Source of the DNA: Ophioceras dolichostomum
Lineage: Eukaryota; Ascomycota; Sordariomycetes; Magnaporthales; Ophioceraceae
Direction of reading: 5' to 3'
Assembly: GCA_003049485.1 (NCBI GenBank)
Contig: PYST01000002.1
Span: 124,001 to 188,000, forward strand
DNA: 64,000 bases
Below, one piece after another: positions 22,101 through 33,608 of the stretch. How positions within the stretch are numbered: position 1 is the stretch's first letter; each line of letters opens with the position of its first letter. A model generated the notes under the pieces. It was not told the origin of the DNA. It was given only the letters and a program-made list of their open reading frames with translations, and ran no database searches. A program made the position numbers and the translations under genes.

Positions 22101-22777
22101 CAGTGTCGCCATCTGAGCTGGAAGCACGCGAAATGCCTCGGACGACCTCCCGCAGCCAACGCACCTTCTCCTGAACTAGGGCAACGTACGGGAGGACGAG
22201 TAGCGCCTTGGCATCGGGCTCTTGGGTGATGCGCCTCAGCATTAGAACGTCAGCTACGAGGCTTTTCCCACCTCCGGTTGGCGCGGTGTAAACCAGGTTC
22301 TTTTCGCCACTGAGAAGGCCTGGTCCGAGGAGACATTGTTTTTGCCAAGGGTAGATCGACTCAATCCCCAAGGATGAGAGTTGTCCACGAGCCGGCGGGG
22401 TAGACCGTAGGCGGAATGGGAAAGGGAAGCAAAGGGTCGATACTCGGTGTTGGAGTGGAAGAGAACTCCTTCCGTTGCGAATACTCCGATACTACCGGGC
22501 CCCGGGACTCGCAGGACCGGCGAATCTCACTCGGGGTAAGCCTGGGAGGCTCCCTTGACGCTCTTTGAGCTCGCCAAGGTTGCGGGGGTTGCAAGCTAGA
22601 GGTAGACGACCGTTGAGGTGGAGGTCCAGGTCCAGGTCCAGGTCTAGCACTTAGCAAATTTTGTTGTGTGGTTATCTGCGCGTGCGGTCGCTTCTGAGAA
22701 GCAGCAGTGGTTGTTTGCTGACGCTCTTGGGCGAGCTCGTACGTGGTCTTGTGCCAGATACCGGATTTCTGAGCCAT
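19105..22777 (-). CDS. HELQ/Mus301-like superfamily 2 DNA helicase (Ski2-like), possibly decaying
   Basis: Minus-strand exons read: 22777-21790, 21712-21223, 21133-21132 (2 nt), 21046-20877, 20808-20647, 20564-20120, 20025-19798, 19674-19570, 19491-19407, 19336-19231 and 19139-19105. After a disordered N-terminus come SLGIESIYPWQ (Q-motif region), TAPTGGGKS (Walker A), LPYVALVQEK, VVLDQLHMIDDD (Walker B box), VGMSATL, FHHAGLTTEERD, AAGINLPARRVI and RQMRGRAGRKG (motif VI). The winged-helix and C-terminal parts lie in the last exons. HELQ/Mus301 proteins unwind or anneal DNA at stalled forks and in double-strand break repair; fungal members lack a polymerase domain. Oddities: DQLH replaces DELH; the frame shifts by one base at about 22395-22410; and exons 20808-20647 and 20564-20120 join one base out of phase. 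Either indel errors or pseudogenisation would explain the breaks. Confidence 0.82.
21132..21133 (-). other. Predicted 2-nucleotide micro-exon of the helicase gene
   Basis: On the minus strand the two bases AT sit between GGGACAG and GTGAGA. The flanking introns are 21222-21134 (89 nt, GTACGT...ACAG, CTAAC about 25 nt before the acceptor) and 21131-21047 (85 nt, GTGAGA...TTTTAG, CTGAC about 10 nt before the acceptor). The preceding exon ends one base into a codon (C) and the next begins GCC GGG CTC. Only C+AT gives CAT and restores His-His-Ala-Gly-Leu, a motif I know from the HELQ/POLQ helicase family. No other AG exists in the first intron. Confidence 0.6.
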
Positions 22778-24159
22778 GGCAGCGAGTTGGCCAACGCTGA
22801 GTTGAGTTGTATGAGCCGAAGGACTACATGTTCCCAAAAAGGCGCGTAGTTTAGCTGTCAAAAGCAAAAGCGATAACGGCCACTTGTAGACTGCACCACG
22901 CAAGTCAAATGACGTGGTGGGCGACGCCTTTGGTGGACATGAGCCTGCGCGTTGAGCGCTGACACCTGGAACGCGATCTGCAAGGGTGGTCGTCACCAAA
23001 CAGACGCCCAGTCACGTTTTCCAGCCCCGCCACAACCGTGTCCGAGCTTCTGCTGGAGGGGCACCAAGCTGTGCGTGCCAGCAACATGGGCCGGCACGTG
23101 CTCTTTGTTGCCGGGTCTGTTCCCCTGCACGAATTGACAAGGATCTGGGTTGGCTTTGCGTTGGTGGGGGCGGCAATCAACAGCCTGGTCCCAGTTCCCA
23201 AATTGCCAGCCAATGCAATCGAATCGAACCGAGCCCTCGCCAACCTTAATTGTAGCTCTCGAGTACCAATCATTGGCTCCCACCTGTCAGTTGCAGCTGA
23301 AATTCTCGTCACATTTTTTGAAGTGACCACAAGAGTACCTCTCAATCCCTCGATCGGAGGATATTCCAGAGGGGAATCTCTGGTTAGAAAACCCAAAAGA
23401 TGACCAACAAACCTCCGACCTGTCAATTGTTTGCGTACAAGTGTTGCCTCTGCTTGCCACATTCTCTTTTCGCTGTCGCTGTTATTGATCCTTGCCCTTC
23501 TGTCCTCCCCCCCTCCACGTCCGGCCATTTGGTCTGTGTTTCCCTCGACTGTTGGTCTACCAGATCAGATTCCCGTACTTTAAAGATGACTGCCGTTGTT
23601 TTTATCCCATGCCTTGAATATAGGTACCTACCAACCTTACCTACATGCCAAGTCGCTCTCCCGTGAAACCTGGAGAGACTGGGAGCAATGGGAGCAGATG
23701 CGTTCAATGGGTGGCAGGATTTGCAACGGACAAGCTAGGGGCCTGCTTGGAGCGATGCTTAGCGCTTGTGTGTAGCACGGGATGCAGTATACACTTTGCT
23801 GTGGTGTGATTTTGGACCACCTACATGAGGTGCCGGTCATAATCAATTATCCAGACGGTGGGGTAGGCACACAGCACCTACTAGGATGATATGGGAGGTG
23901 TCCAGCAAGGGATAGACGGATTGTCAATACATCACTCGGTGTTGGTTGGCAAAAAACCACGACGCCCAGTAAAAAATTGGTCTAGGGGCAATGGATAGTG
24001 ATTCATGCACACACAGCTGCCTGATCTACCAACGCCTGGACTCAGTCGTGGTGATGCTAAACGATGCGTGCCAGGCACCTATACGATGCCGAGCGATGGA
24101 GGCAAACAGTCTACGGTCTCGCTATTCGAAGCTCTCACCTAGTAGTTAGTATCTAATCT

Positions 24160-24176
24160 ACACCTAGGTACCGGTG
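24160..24176. repeat. TACCTAGGTA-type motif
   Basis: A single ACACCTAGGTACCGG-type copy of the intergenic motif, with CACCTAGTAGTTAG nearby. Confidence 0.55.
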
Positions 24177-25260
24177 GTATGTCGGGGTTGGTCCTAAATC
24201 TGTGTTGCCAATCCTCCCATTGTGTGCGCGGATGGGTAGCTGGGCGTGGAATGTGGTGGACATTGGAGCTCTGCACTGGAAGCCAGAGAAGCCGACCGGC
24301 ACCACCGCTTGACCCACCGTTTTCTTGTCAACCGGTCCAGCCAGTCTCTCCAGAGTAATTAGCGTCCGCCACCACGTTTATCAGTAGACGCATAGAAATG
24401 ATTCCGGAGAGCGCCGGGGGGTACTTACAAGTGCTTGCTATGAACTGGAGAGACCCAGAATGGCGAGATACTGATGTGATGGCATCTTCCGTTCAGAGAG
24501 TAACAACCTGGTACCACAGTCGAGAAAGGAATTCGACCAGTTTGGGTTTGAAACACGAGTTACACTGTGGTGGTTGTTGGCCCTCGCACCGTCATTTGCT
24601 CTGCAGGAGTTCGAACGGGCAGAGTCCATTTGTCGAAACGGCCGGGCAGGTACATCCTCCGTCCCAGTGAGAAGTCTGATGCGCGGCTGGCCGACTCCAC
24701 AGGTCACGGTCACACCCGACCCTCCCTCTCCCCCTTCACTCCCTCCCCAGACCTAGCTGATATTCTTTCACCTCGGCTGTCATTCTCCCAATTTTTATGT
24801 GCTAAAGAGTGGACAAAACAAATCTACCCGATTTTGAATATTCGTCGATGCAACGAGGGGGGGGGGAAGAAAATCGGCTATCGAGTGTGACAGGAATAAA
24901 GGTACCGATTCACTGGTGGTGACCCTCTCGGCGCACAGTTAGAAGTTTGAGGTGAGTGAGGCGGCAGCATGGATCCCCATTGCCCACCCATGTACCCGCC
25001 CACCATCTTTGGACCTCCCTCACTTCCACTCCTAGCAGGGGCGGGATCCCATCAATTCGAATCTCATGTCCGAAGAGGCATCGCGGGACAGAACAGCATC
25101 CACACCGCCCGTGAGAAAACTCGCATCCGATCACTCTTCCGCGACATTTCGAGTACCTCTTGGATACATGGCAAAGGTAGGTCGGGGTATTCTTCTAAGT
25201 CCCGCGCCGTTGCTTTGCAATCTTGAGTTGTAGGTGGCCATAACAAACTCGCGCAAGTCA

Positions 25261-25290
25261 TGTACCTGAGGTACCTACCTAAGAAGGTAT
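25261..25290. repeat. TACCTAGGTA-type motif cluster
   Basis: Tandem TACCTGAGGTACCTACCTAAG units, close to the poly-G tract at 25447. Confidence 0.6.
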
Positions 25291-25446
25291 TCGTATTCAG
25301 TGAAAATCTATATCGTCCTTGTCAGGTGGGGAGGCCCCATTGCGTCGCGAGACAGCAAATAATTCCCTCTACCGGTGGTGCTTGGCTGAGGGTGGAGCGG
25401 CGGCTGGTGAGAATGCAGGAATATGAGAAGATGAGGAGGGCTGAGA

Positions 25447-25481
25447 GGGGGGGNGGGGGGGGGGGGGGGGGGGGGGGGGGG
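25447..25481. other. Long G homopolymer with one ambiguous base
   Basis: Seven G, one N at 25454, then 27 G. The exact length is unlikely to be reliable. Together with the gap at 16985 it marks G runs as a weak point of this assembly. Confidence 0.85.
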
Positions 25482-27150
25482 AAATCGAGGGATAGAGAGG
25501 CGGCGAGGTGACGTGGTAATAATAAGAGTGCAAGGGTGGTTGAGTCTAGCTGCGCTTGTACGCAAATGGTAGGGCGGCCATCAGACAGGGAATGTGGGAG
25601 GTTCAAAGAAGGGGATTTTTTTCGGACGAGGACGGCCATGAAGAGGGAGGGAGTAGGGACAAAAGCAGACAGACAATTGGGGGGATGAGCGATGGGGACG
25701 GGGGTGAAAAATATGTGGTCGTGTTGATGGCACCGTACATACACAGAAGACTGGACACAAAGCAGGCTCTCATCAACCCTCGGGCGATTCCAACAGAACT
25801 AACAGAAAAAAGAGGAAAATAGGGAGGGGGAAGAACGGAAATGGGACACAGGCACGGGTTCTCTTGCTCTGACGAGTGTAGACTGTAGTCAATGCCCGGA
25901 TTATGTTTGCCCACTAGATGGGGGAAACCTGAGGTCGGGGTGTTCCTAAGTTTTCGTAGGTCAGGTTGGGATAGAGGTGATGTTGGAAGCGAAAGTCCAC
26001 GTCGCAGAAAATGGGGCGGTGGCGGAAGTATCGCAAAAGTAGCCCTTGAGCTGCAGGGTCTCATCTTTGGTCCCTTGTTGGGTGCAAGAGCAAGGGGTTT
26101 CCGCTTACAGCCACCCCTGTCATGAACGCTGGGTGTACCTCTGCTTCGTTGTCTGAGGTACATCATCGGTGGGAGCCACTCACACTGCAGGAGGACTGTG
26201 GATTGAGGGTGGAGGCGCTGGGAGGGAGGATCAGAAATGGGCGGCGCCTTGTGGCCAGGCCCTTGTCAAAAAGTGTTTCCCCAGCACAGCGAGTGCGCGT
26301 GTGGTGCGTACCTAAAAATGAGTGTGTGAGTGTGTTGTGTGTGCGTGAGAGAGCCTGCCAGTTCTGGTGTGAGCTGCCACTTCTCTTCTCGGGTGGAAGC
26401 TTCTGCTTTTGGTGGTGCCCGCCAAAATCTAAATGCCAGATGCCACCGCCGCCGCCGGGCCCTGGCTGACCCATCGTCTCCGCCTTGGTACATGCCTACG
26501 ACCTGGTACCTACCACCACCTACATCTTCCATCTTTCCTATCCTTCTTCGCCCTCTCTCTCAAGCTCTCTCTCCTCCACATAATTCCTCGCTCCTGCGTT
26601 TTTGCTTCTACTACAACCCCCAAACCGCGCCGGCCGGTCCATCACGGCCCGATCTAACTTTTTGTGTCCTCGAGAGTTCTTCAATTTTCTCTTTTGGTCA
26701 CCACCTGTCGGCCGCAGTGACTTTCTGTGCAAGTCACTGCCCTGGTCAGCCGTGACCTCGAGCATATTCACAGCTCGCAGAGTTCGCAAGCTGAACCCGT
26801 TGTCCGACAGTTGTCGCCGCCAATCACCATATATCCTCCTTTTTCTTCCCCTCCCCGTACCTCCCTTTGTTTTCGCACGACAACCGCATCTGTACCAAGT
26901 AGTAGCATCTTGAAATCTCCCAGGGTGTCTGGCCTGCGTTAGTTTTTGTATGGCTCGAGGGCCTGTCCACCCGTTTCTTCCGTTTTTCCCACCTTGCCAT
27001 CTCCCCAGAACGGCCAGCACACCAACGCCAGGCCGTTTGGCCACCACCCACCACCTTGCTGCCCGGGCACAGGCGCCTTGCCGGGGCTGGCGGCCTCTCC
27101 TTGCCGGAGCGGATTTTCCTGAGCCATAGCACGGCGACTTGCCCGCCGCC

Positions 27151-30100
27151 ATGGCTCAGAAGTCGCAATCCGGGGGCGGCGCCGAAGGGCAGTCAAATGC
27201 TACATCGTCTGCCTCGAAGAACACCACCGAGCCCGCCACGTCTCACAAGCAATCCAACGCCAACCCGACAGGCTCGACATTTTCTCTCCCCAAGATGTCT
27301 GATCCTGTCCCCAGTTATGGGCACGGGACGACATCAACCCAGCCGACGTCGAAGTCTGCCTCGTCAAGTTCGAACGCGGCCTCGAAAGACGCGACGGCCG
27401 CATCGTCATCTGCAGCTGCAGCCGCCGCCGCCGCCGCCACTGCAGCAGCCGCGGGCCCGTCGCCATACGGCACACGATCTCGCAACAGGACAGGCAATGC
27501 GCGACCCAATTACGCCGAGGACATAGACATGGACCTCTTCGAGACCGTTCCAGAGCGGCGAGAGGAGGACACTACCAAGAAGTCCTCGCGCCAGGCTGCA
27601 TTGTCGTCGAACGCCAATGCCAGCAACCCCAAGGAAGATGCGCCGACCCGCGCTGCCAACGGTTCTACTCGGAAACCCTTAGCAGCCGAGAACAAACAGC
27701 CACAGAATGGCCCAAAGGACCCGCAGTCGCAATCAACGACGCCTGCGGCACCCGCCACCACGACATCCAAAAAGCGCAAAGCGACGTCTCAGGCCAACAA
27801 CCAGGCAGCCCAGACGCCCGCTTCAGAATCTGGCAACGGGGCGTCCTCGCAGAAGAAGGCCAGCAATTCTGCAAACGTAGCTAGTGTGGCGCCCCCGACG
27901 AGCCCCCACAAGGGCTACGCCGAAACCAATCTGCTCACGTTTGAGGACACGGGAAGCCGGCTTAAGGACGGCAAGCTCACCGCCGATGATGGCACAGTGC
28001 TCGCGGTGAACGGTATGCGATATTTCCCCCCCCCCTTTCCGTGTTGTTTTCTGCTGTCATTTTCGAACCCCTTCTCGCTCTCATCTCTTTCCTCCGAGCC
28101 GGCTCAATTTGCCGCATTGCCTCGCTTTCCCCACTAACCGTCCTTCGCAGATCACGTCTATTTGGTGTGCGAACCACCAGGGGAGCCCTACTACCTTGCA
28201 CGAATCATGGAGTTTCTGCATGTCAAGAATGATCCGGCAAACCCCGTGGACGCGCTGAAAGTGAACTGGTACTATCGGCCAAAGGACATTGCGCGGAAAG
28301 TGAACGACACGCGGGCCGTGTTTGCGACGATGCATTCGGACATCAGCCCGCTGACGTCCCTGCGTGGCAAATGCGTGATCAGGCACAAGGCCGAGCTCAA
28401 GAGCCTGGACGAGTACCGCAAAATGCCGGACTGCTTCTGGTTCGAAAAACTGTACGACAGGTACATTCAGAAGAACTACGAGGTCATTCCGACGTTCCAG
28501 ATCATCAACGTGCCGGCCAAGGTCAAGAAGGTGCTGGATGACCGCTGGAGATACATCCTGGTGGAGCAGGGCCGGGGCAAAGAGTTCACCAGCGCCTCCA
28601 AGTCGTGCAAGAGATGTGCAGCCTTCTGCGCGAAGTAAGTAAAAGTGGAGCTCCAACTCACCCAGACCACGAAAACCCCACCAAAACGTTCAATCCGTCC
28701 AATCCCCTCCAATCCCCTGCTGTTCCTTGCAATTCCCTGCCAATTGCCAGCAGTTGGTTTCCTTGCGCCCACCCTGCCTCCCTGATGTCCGAATCTTCGG
28801 ACGCCCTCGAAGGGGCGCATTAGGAGGCGAGATTGGGGTGCAAAGGGCCTAGCAAGCCATTTGATTTCCTCCCCTCTCCCCTCCCGGAAAAAAAAACCGA
28901 TTTGCGAATGTTACCAAGCCAGTGGGTTGCTGGCGAGTGCTAGCTATTGCCGGCGAAGGCTGGCGAATACCCAAGGCCGGCAAAATGCACAGAGAAGGCA
29001 GGCAGAGAGAATGCAGGCAGAATGTAGGCAGCACATACTGACCGACTACTGTCGCATGGATACAGGGAAGAGTCAGTGGACTGCGCCGTGTGTCAGAACA
29101 CCTACCACATGAACTGTGTACGACCACCCCTTTTGAAAAAACCGTCACGTGGCTTCGCCTGGTCATGCGCAGCCTGCAGTCGCGCCCAGGAGCGCAAACT
29201 GGAGGCCCGCAACACCCCCACCGTCGGAGTCGACTCGAATGCCGAGGTAGACGAGGAGGAGTTCTTCGATGAGGAGGAGGACGACATGGCCGGCGTCGAC
29301 ACGGGCCGGACGAGCCCAGACGCTACAGAGCACCATGTCGAGGCCACGGAGGAGCAGATGTACCAGGCTAGTTTGTGGCCTTATCGCTATCTTGGGATGC
29401 ACTGCAAGCCCGAGGATGCGCTCGACTACGATGACAGGATATACCCCCGCGCCTCCACTCGCGTCGGGCCCAGGCACCAGGCGGTGGTGATAGACTGGCC
29501 GGGTCGCCCTATAAAGTTCGTCAAGTCCACTGAGATCGAGATCAAAAAGAACGGGCGAAAAGACGGGAGGCTCTCCAAGGAGGCGCAGGCGGCGCTCGAG
29601 GCCCAGCGCCTCGCCAAGGCAAAACGTCCGAAGTGGATCCAGGACGAGCCCCCGGGCTATGTGCCGAGAGGTGAGGACCTCGACAACGACGACCCGAATA
29701 ACACGGCGCGGCTTCTCTGGAAGCCCGTAGAGTCTTCAGGCGTCCAGGCGAGCAGGAGCATGTCGGATGCCAAAATCGACAAATACATGGAGCAGGCAAA
29801 GGGGATGGCGAAAAGCCTCGGACTCCCCGAACGCTCCACAAATCTGCAGGACGTCGCCCGGGACGTACTCTTCCGAAACGGGTACGACACGGCGAAGTCG
29901 CTGAGGGAGCTCCCGAAGGCTGACAAGAGCGTGTTCAAGGAGCCGGAGCTCAGCGTGGCCGAGCAGAAAAAGTTCGAGGAGGCCGTCTCCAAGTTCGGCT
30001 CGGAGCTCCACAGCGTCAAGAAGCACGTGAAGACGCTCGAACCCGGCGTGATCGTGCGGTACTACTACACGTGGAAGAAGACAGACCGCGGCCGGCCGAT

Positions 30101-33100
30101 TTGGGCTAACTACTCGGGGCGGAAGGGCAAGAAGGAAGCTAAGGAAGCTAAGAAGGCGGAGGCGGCTACCCAGAGCAGAATGCAGGACGATGTTGCGGAC
30201 GACCACGACGACTCAGCGTTTGATGCCGACAAAGCCGTCGAGAAGAAGCGGCAGTTCATCTGCAAGTTCTGCAGCACCAAGCAGTCGAGACAGTGGCGAC
30301 GTGCGCCCAACGCGGCGAACACACTCGTCACAGATAACGGAGGCAAGGGCGCGAACAAGGACAAGAACAACCAGTACATAGTCGCGCTGTGCCGACGATG
30401 CGCCGAGCTGTGGCGCCGCTACGCCGTGCAGTGGGAGGACATCGAGCAGCTCGTCAGCAAGGTGGCGCAGGCCGGCGGGCGAGCCTGGAAGAAGAAGATT
30501 GACGAGGAGTTGCTGAAGGAGATCGTGGCGGCGGAGCAAAGGAGTAAGAACACGGTTTACAACGGTGCCAACTCGGGTGCGACCGCAAACGCCGCAGCCC
30601 CGGGCTCGAACCAGGCAGCAGCGGCTGGGTCGACGGAACCGCCCAGGAAAAAGCTAAAGATAGTGCCACAGGACAAGGACGTTGACAACACCGGGTCGGA
30701 ATCCGGGAGCATCTCAGGGGCAGGTCCGGCGCAGCAGGGCGGCAAGTCGAAGAAGGACAAGGCTGCGGCGGCTGCTGCTGCTGCGGCGGCGGCGGCAGCA
30801 GCGGAGAAGGAGAAGGAGAGGGAGAGGGAGAAGGAGAAGGAGAAGCCGCCGCCGCCACCACCACAGCCAGTGGTCCCAGAGTGGCCGCCACCGAAGACGA
30901 TGCCCTGCGCAGTGTGTGGACAGATCGAGTCGGAAGGCGATCAGCGCGTGACGTGTCGCGAGTGCCGCATGACGGTGCACCGCAACTGCTACGGTGTGAT
31001 GGACAACCGCAACCCGGGCAAATGGGTCTGCGACATGTGTGCCAACGACAAAAGCCCGCATGTCTCGATTGTTAGTGGCCCCGTTCCCAGTCCTGGTTAC
31101 AGCTCTGCTGCTCTCAGTTCTTGCCCCAGCCCGTCCTCAACTTCTTCGGTCTTCTCGTTTACCTCCTCCAGCATCCTGCCCCCCTTGCGCCCCCCAAGGC
31201 CACCGCCCCATGTGTTCCCTCTTCCCTTCCCTTCAATCTAGACTCGCTTAGACAGCGGAAACATGATTCTCTCTTTCAGTCCCGTTCATCTGTTTGTCTG
31301 CGCACGAGCTGTGGCTAACACTTTTGTGCTCATCTTCCTCGTTGTATAGCATTACAAGTGTGTACTCTGCCCCGTCGAATACACGGAACACGACTTTGTG
31401 GAGCCCCCGAAGGTGTCGCACAAGAAAAAGACCGAGAAGGATCGCGAACGCGAGCGGATGGAGCGTGAGCGGGCAGTCGCGGCGGCGCAGCACTATCGGC
31501 AGCGGCAGATCGACACGAACCGGCCGGCCGACCCGCGCGAGCCGCTCAAGCGCACAGCGGACAACAACTGGGTTCATGTGACGTGCGCGGTATGGACGCC
31601 CGAGGTCAAGTTTGGGACCGCCCGGGCGCTGGAGCCGAGCGAGGGCATCTCGTCGATCCCGCGGGCGCGCTACGGCGAGGTTTGCAAGGCATGCAAGCGG
31701 ATGGGCGGCGCGTGTGTGGCTTGTCACCACTGCAAGGCGCCTGTTCACGTCGAATGCGCGCACCAGGCCGGCTTCCTGCTTGGCTTCGACATCACGCCGG
31801 TCAAGGGCTCCCGCCGTGATCAGTTCAACGTCGTGTCGATCGGCGGCGAAACCGGAGCCATGAGCGCCGCCATCTGGTGCAAGGAGCACGTGCCCCAAAA
31901 GACCATCGTTCATCACATGCACGACCCAGTCGACGGCAATGGCTTGAACGCCCTGCAGCTCTATGTCCAGAACTTCAAGAAGGCCGACCTCACGCTGACG
32001 GGCTGCGCCCGGAAGGCGAACCTGATCACCACCGCCGCACGCATGTCATCATCGGGCTCCTCACCCACGGCCACGACCGCGTCCAGCAACGGCTTCGGCG
32101 GTGGCGACCGGCGTGCGTCGACCAGCGGCGGCATCCCCTTGCCAGTGAGCCTTGCCAATGGAGACAGCCATGCAGCTCTCAACGGACAGAGCCAGCCAGG
32201 CGGCAAGATCTGCCTCACCTGTGCCACCGACGTCAGCCCGCGATGGTATCCCATAAACGAGGAGCAGGAGCGTGAGCTTATCAATGGCCACTTCGGCACC
32301 CTCGGCGTCGAAGCCCAGAAGTTCGTGGCCCAACGGTCTTGGCAATGCCACAAATGCAAGAAGGCAAACAAACAGCCACGGTCACACTCGCAAGGACCGG
32401 CCCCGACACCGACACCGGGACCCGCACCGGCAGTCGCGCCGCCACAACTACTGGACGGCCCCGTGCACTCCGGCCCCGTGCCTGCCGCTCCGGGTGCCTT
32501 GAGCGTCTTGAATGCCTCGAGCGCCCAGAATGCGCAGAACGCCCAGAACACTTCGAGCGCCCCACCGCCAACAACTCACGCGGTCATTCCTGGTGTTGTT
32601 GCTGCGCCGCCGCCGCCCCGAGCGCCCATCCTTGTGACCGATCCTAGTCCCGCTGATCCTCTGTCCGTCAGGTCGCCACCGCCGATCACGAGTCCGCGGG
32701 CGGCCCCGCCCGGCTCCGAACATGGGCCGCCCCCGAGACTTAGCTCTTTCGGCTGGCCGCCAGCCCTCCAAGCGCCCCATCAGGCCGGCATTACTTCATC
32801 GAGTGGCCCTATCGTCGCTCCCCCACTGGCGGCCGGCCCTTCAGCGCCCATCCAGGCCTCGCCGATCGCGGCCCCGTCCATCAACCCGGCCGCAGCTCCC
32901 ATATCTCTCCCGCCGCGTGGCCCTCCAGCTCCTCCGGTTCCCACCCCGACTCGGACCCAGTCCGGCCCGGCATATCCAACCCCAGCGCCCTCACCCTACA
33001 GCAGCGGGAACGACTGGCACCGCACTACGCACCATCCACCACCTGCTCTCCACCCACATGTGAACGGCGGCCCTCAGCCCCCAGGCATGTCTTCGGTCAC

Positions 33101-33608
33101 GCAGAGCCCGATGGCGGCTCTGGTTGCGCCGAACCTGCGTCCACCGCCAATGGGTGGCCTGCCGCACGGCTCCCCACACGGACCGCATTCGCATTTGCCC
33201 ATGACTAACGGCCACATGGTGCAGCCTCCGATGGTGAACGGAGTCCCGCCTGCCCGCCGCATGAGCGGGCCCCCTCCGCCGTCCCCGATCCAAGGCGGCG
33301 GGCAGAACTCGGCTCCGGCAGCGCCGTCTTACGGGTCCCCATACCACCACCATCATCACCATCACCACCATCACCACCACGCGCCGCCGCCCCCGTCGCA
33401 GCACCTCTCCAATGGCATGGCCCCTCCGCGCATCGAACACCCGTTCCACCAGGTCCTCAACCCGCCTCCGGCACGTATGCCTTTCGCGTCGCCGCATAGT
33501 AATTCTTCGGGCTCTCAGCCGCCACACTCATCTGGGAGCAGCCGGCCTGAGAACCGACCCGCTAGTGGAGCGAGCGCAAGCCCTTCTCTGCGCAACCTAC
33601 TGTCATGA
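27151..33608 (+). CDS. snt2: Snt2-type chromatin protein (BAH, PHD, SANT, GATA-like and extended PHD fingers)
   Basis: Exons are 27151-28012, 28151-28634, 29066-31070 and 31350-33608, 1869 aa. In order: a disordered Ser/Ala-rich N-terminus with YGTRSRNR; a BAH domain (about 265-430, with VYLVCEPPGEPYYLARI); PHD1 split by the second intron (CKRCAAFC...CAVCQNTYHMNC, about 435-490); a SANT-like helical domain (about 735-785, LEPGVIVRYYYTWKKT); a GATA-like finger (about 845-905, CKFCSTKQSRQWRR...LCRRCAELWRR); PHD2 (about 1061-1115, CAVCGQIESEGD); an extended PHD (CVLCPVEY...CVACHHCKAPVHVECAH); and a long Pro-rich tail with a polyHis run. Yeast Snt2 recruits the Rpd3 deacetylase and Ecm5 to promoters in stress responses and has ubiquitin-ligase activity towards excess histones; nuclear action is inferred from this. 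The third donor is GTTAGT. The reading frame is intact. Confidence 0.94.

Larger units (their letters stand above)
22778..27150. other. Long divergent intergenic region between the helicase and snt2
   Basis: 4.4 kb separate two divergent starts. It contains TACCTAGGTA-type clusters (23621-23645, 24160-24176, 25261-25290), a poly-G stretch with one N (25447-25481) and a G10 at about 24859. A long pyrimidine-rich stretch from about 26500 probably includes the snt2 leader. Open frames up to about 207 codons exist (22905-23528, -), but none has family resemblance or a clear splice structure. The long leader may contain unannotated 5' introns. Confidence 0.5.

Noticed and set aside
22360..22520. 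Two separate frame breaks in helicase exon 1
   Set aside because: A path through the third frame (AYGLPRRLVDN) is possible but needs two indels. One indel in the C-run is simpler.
22905..23528. 207-codon minus-strand open frame upstream of the helicase
   Set aside because: No homology recognised and lies in the helicase promoter and leader; composition is not coding-like.
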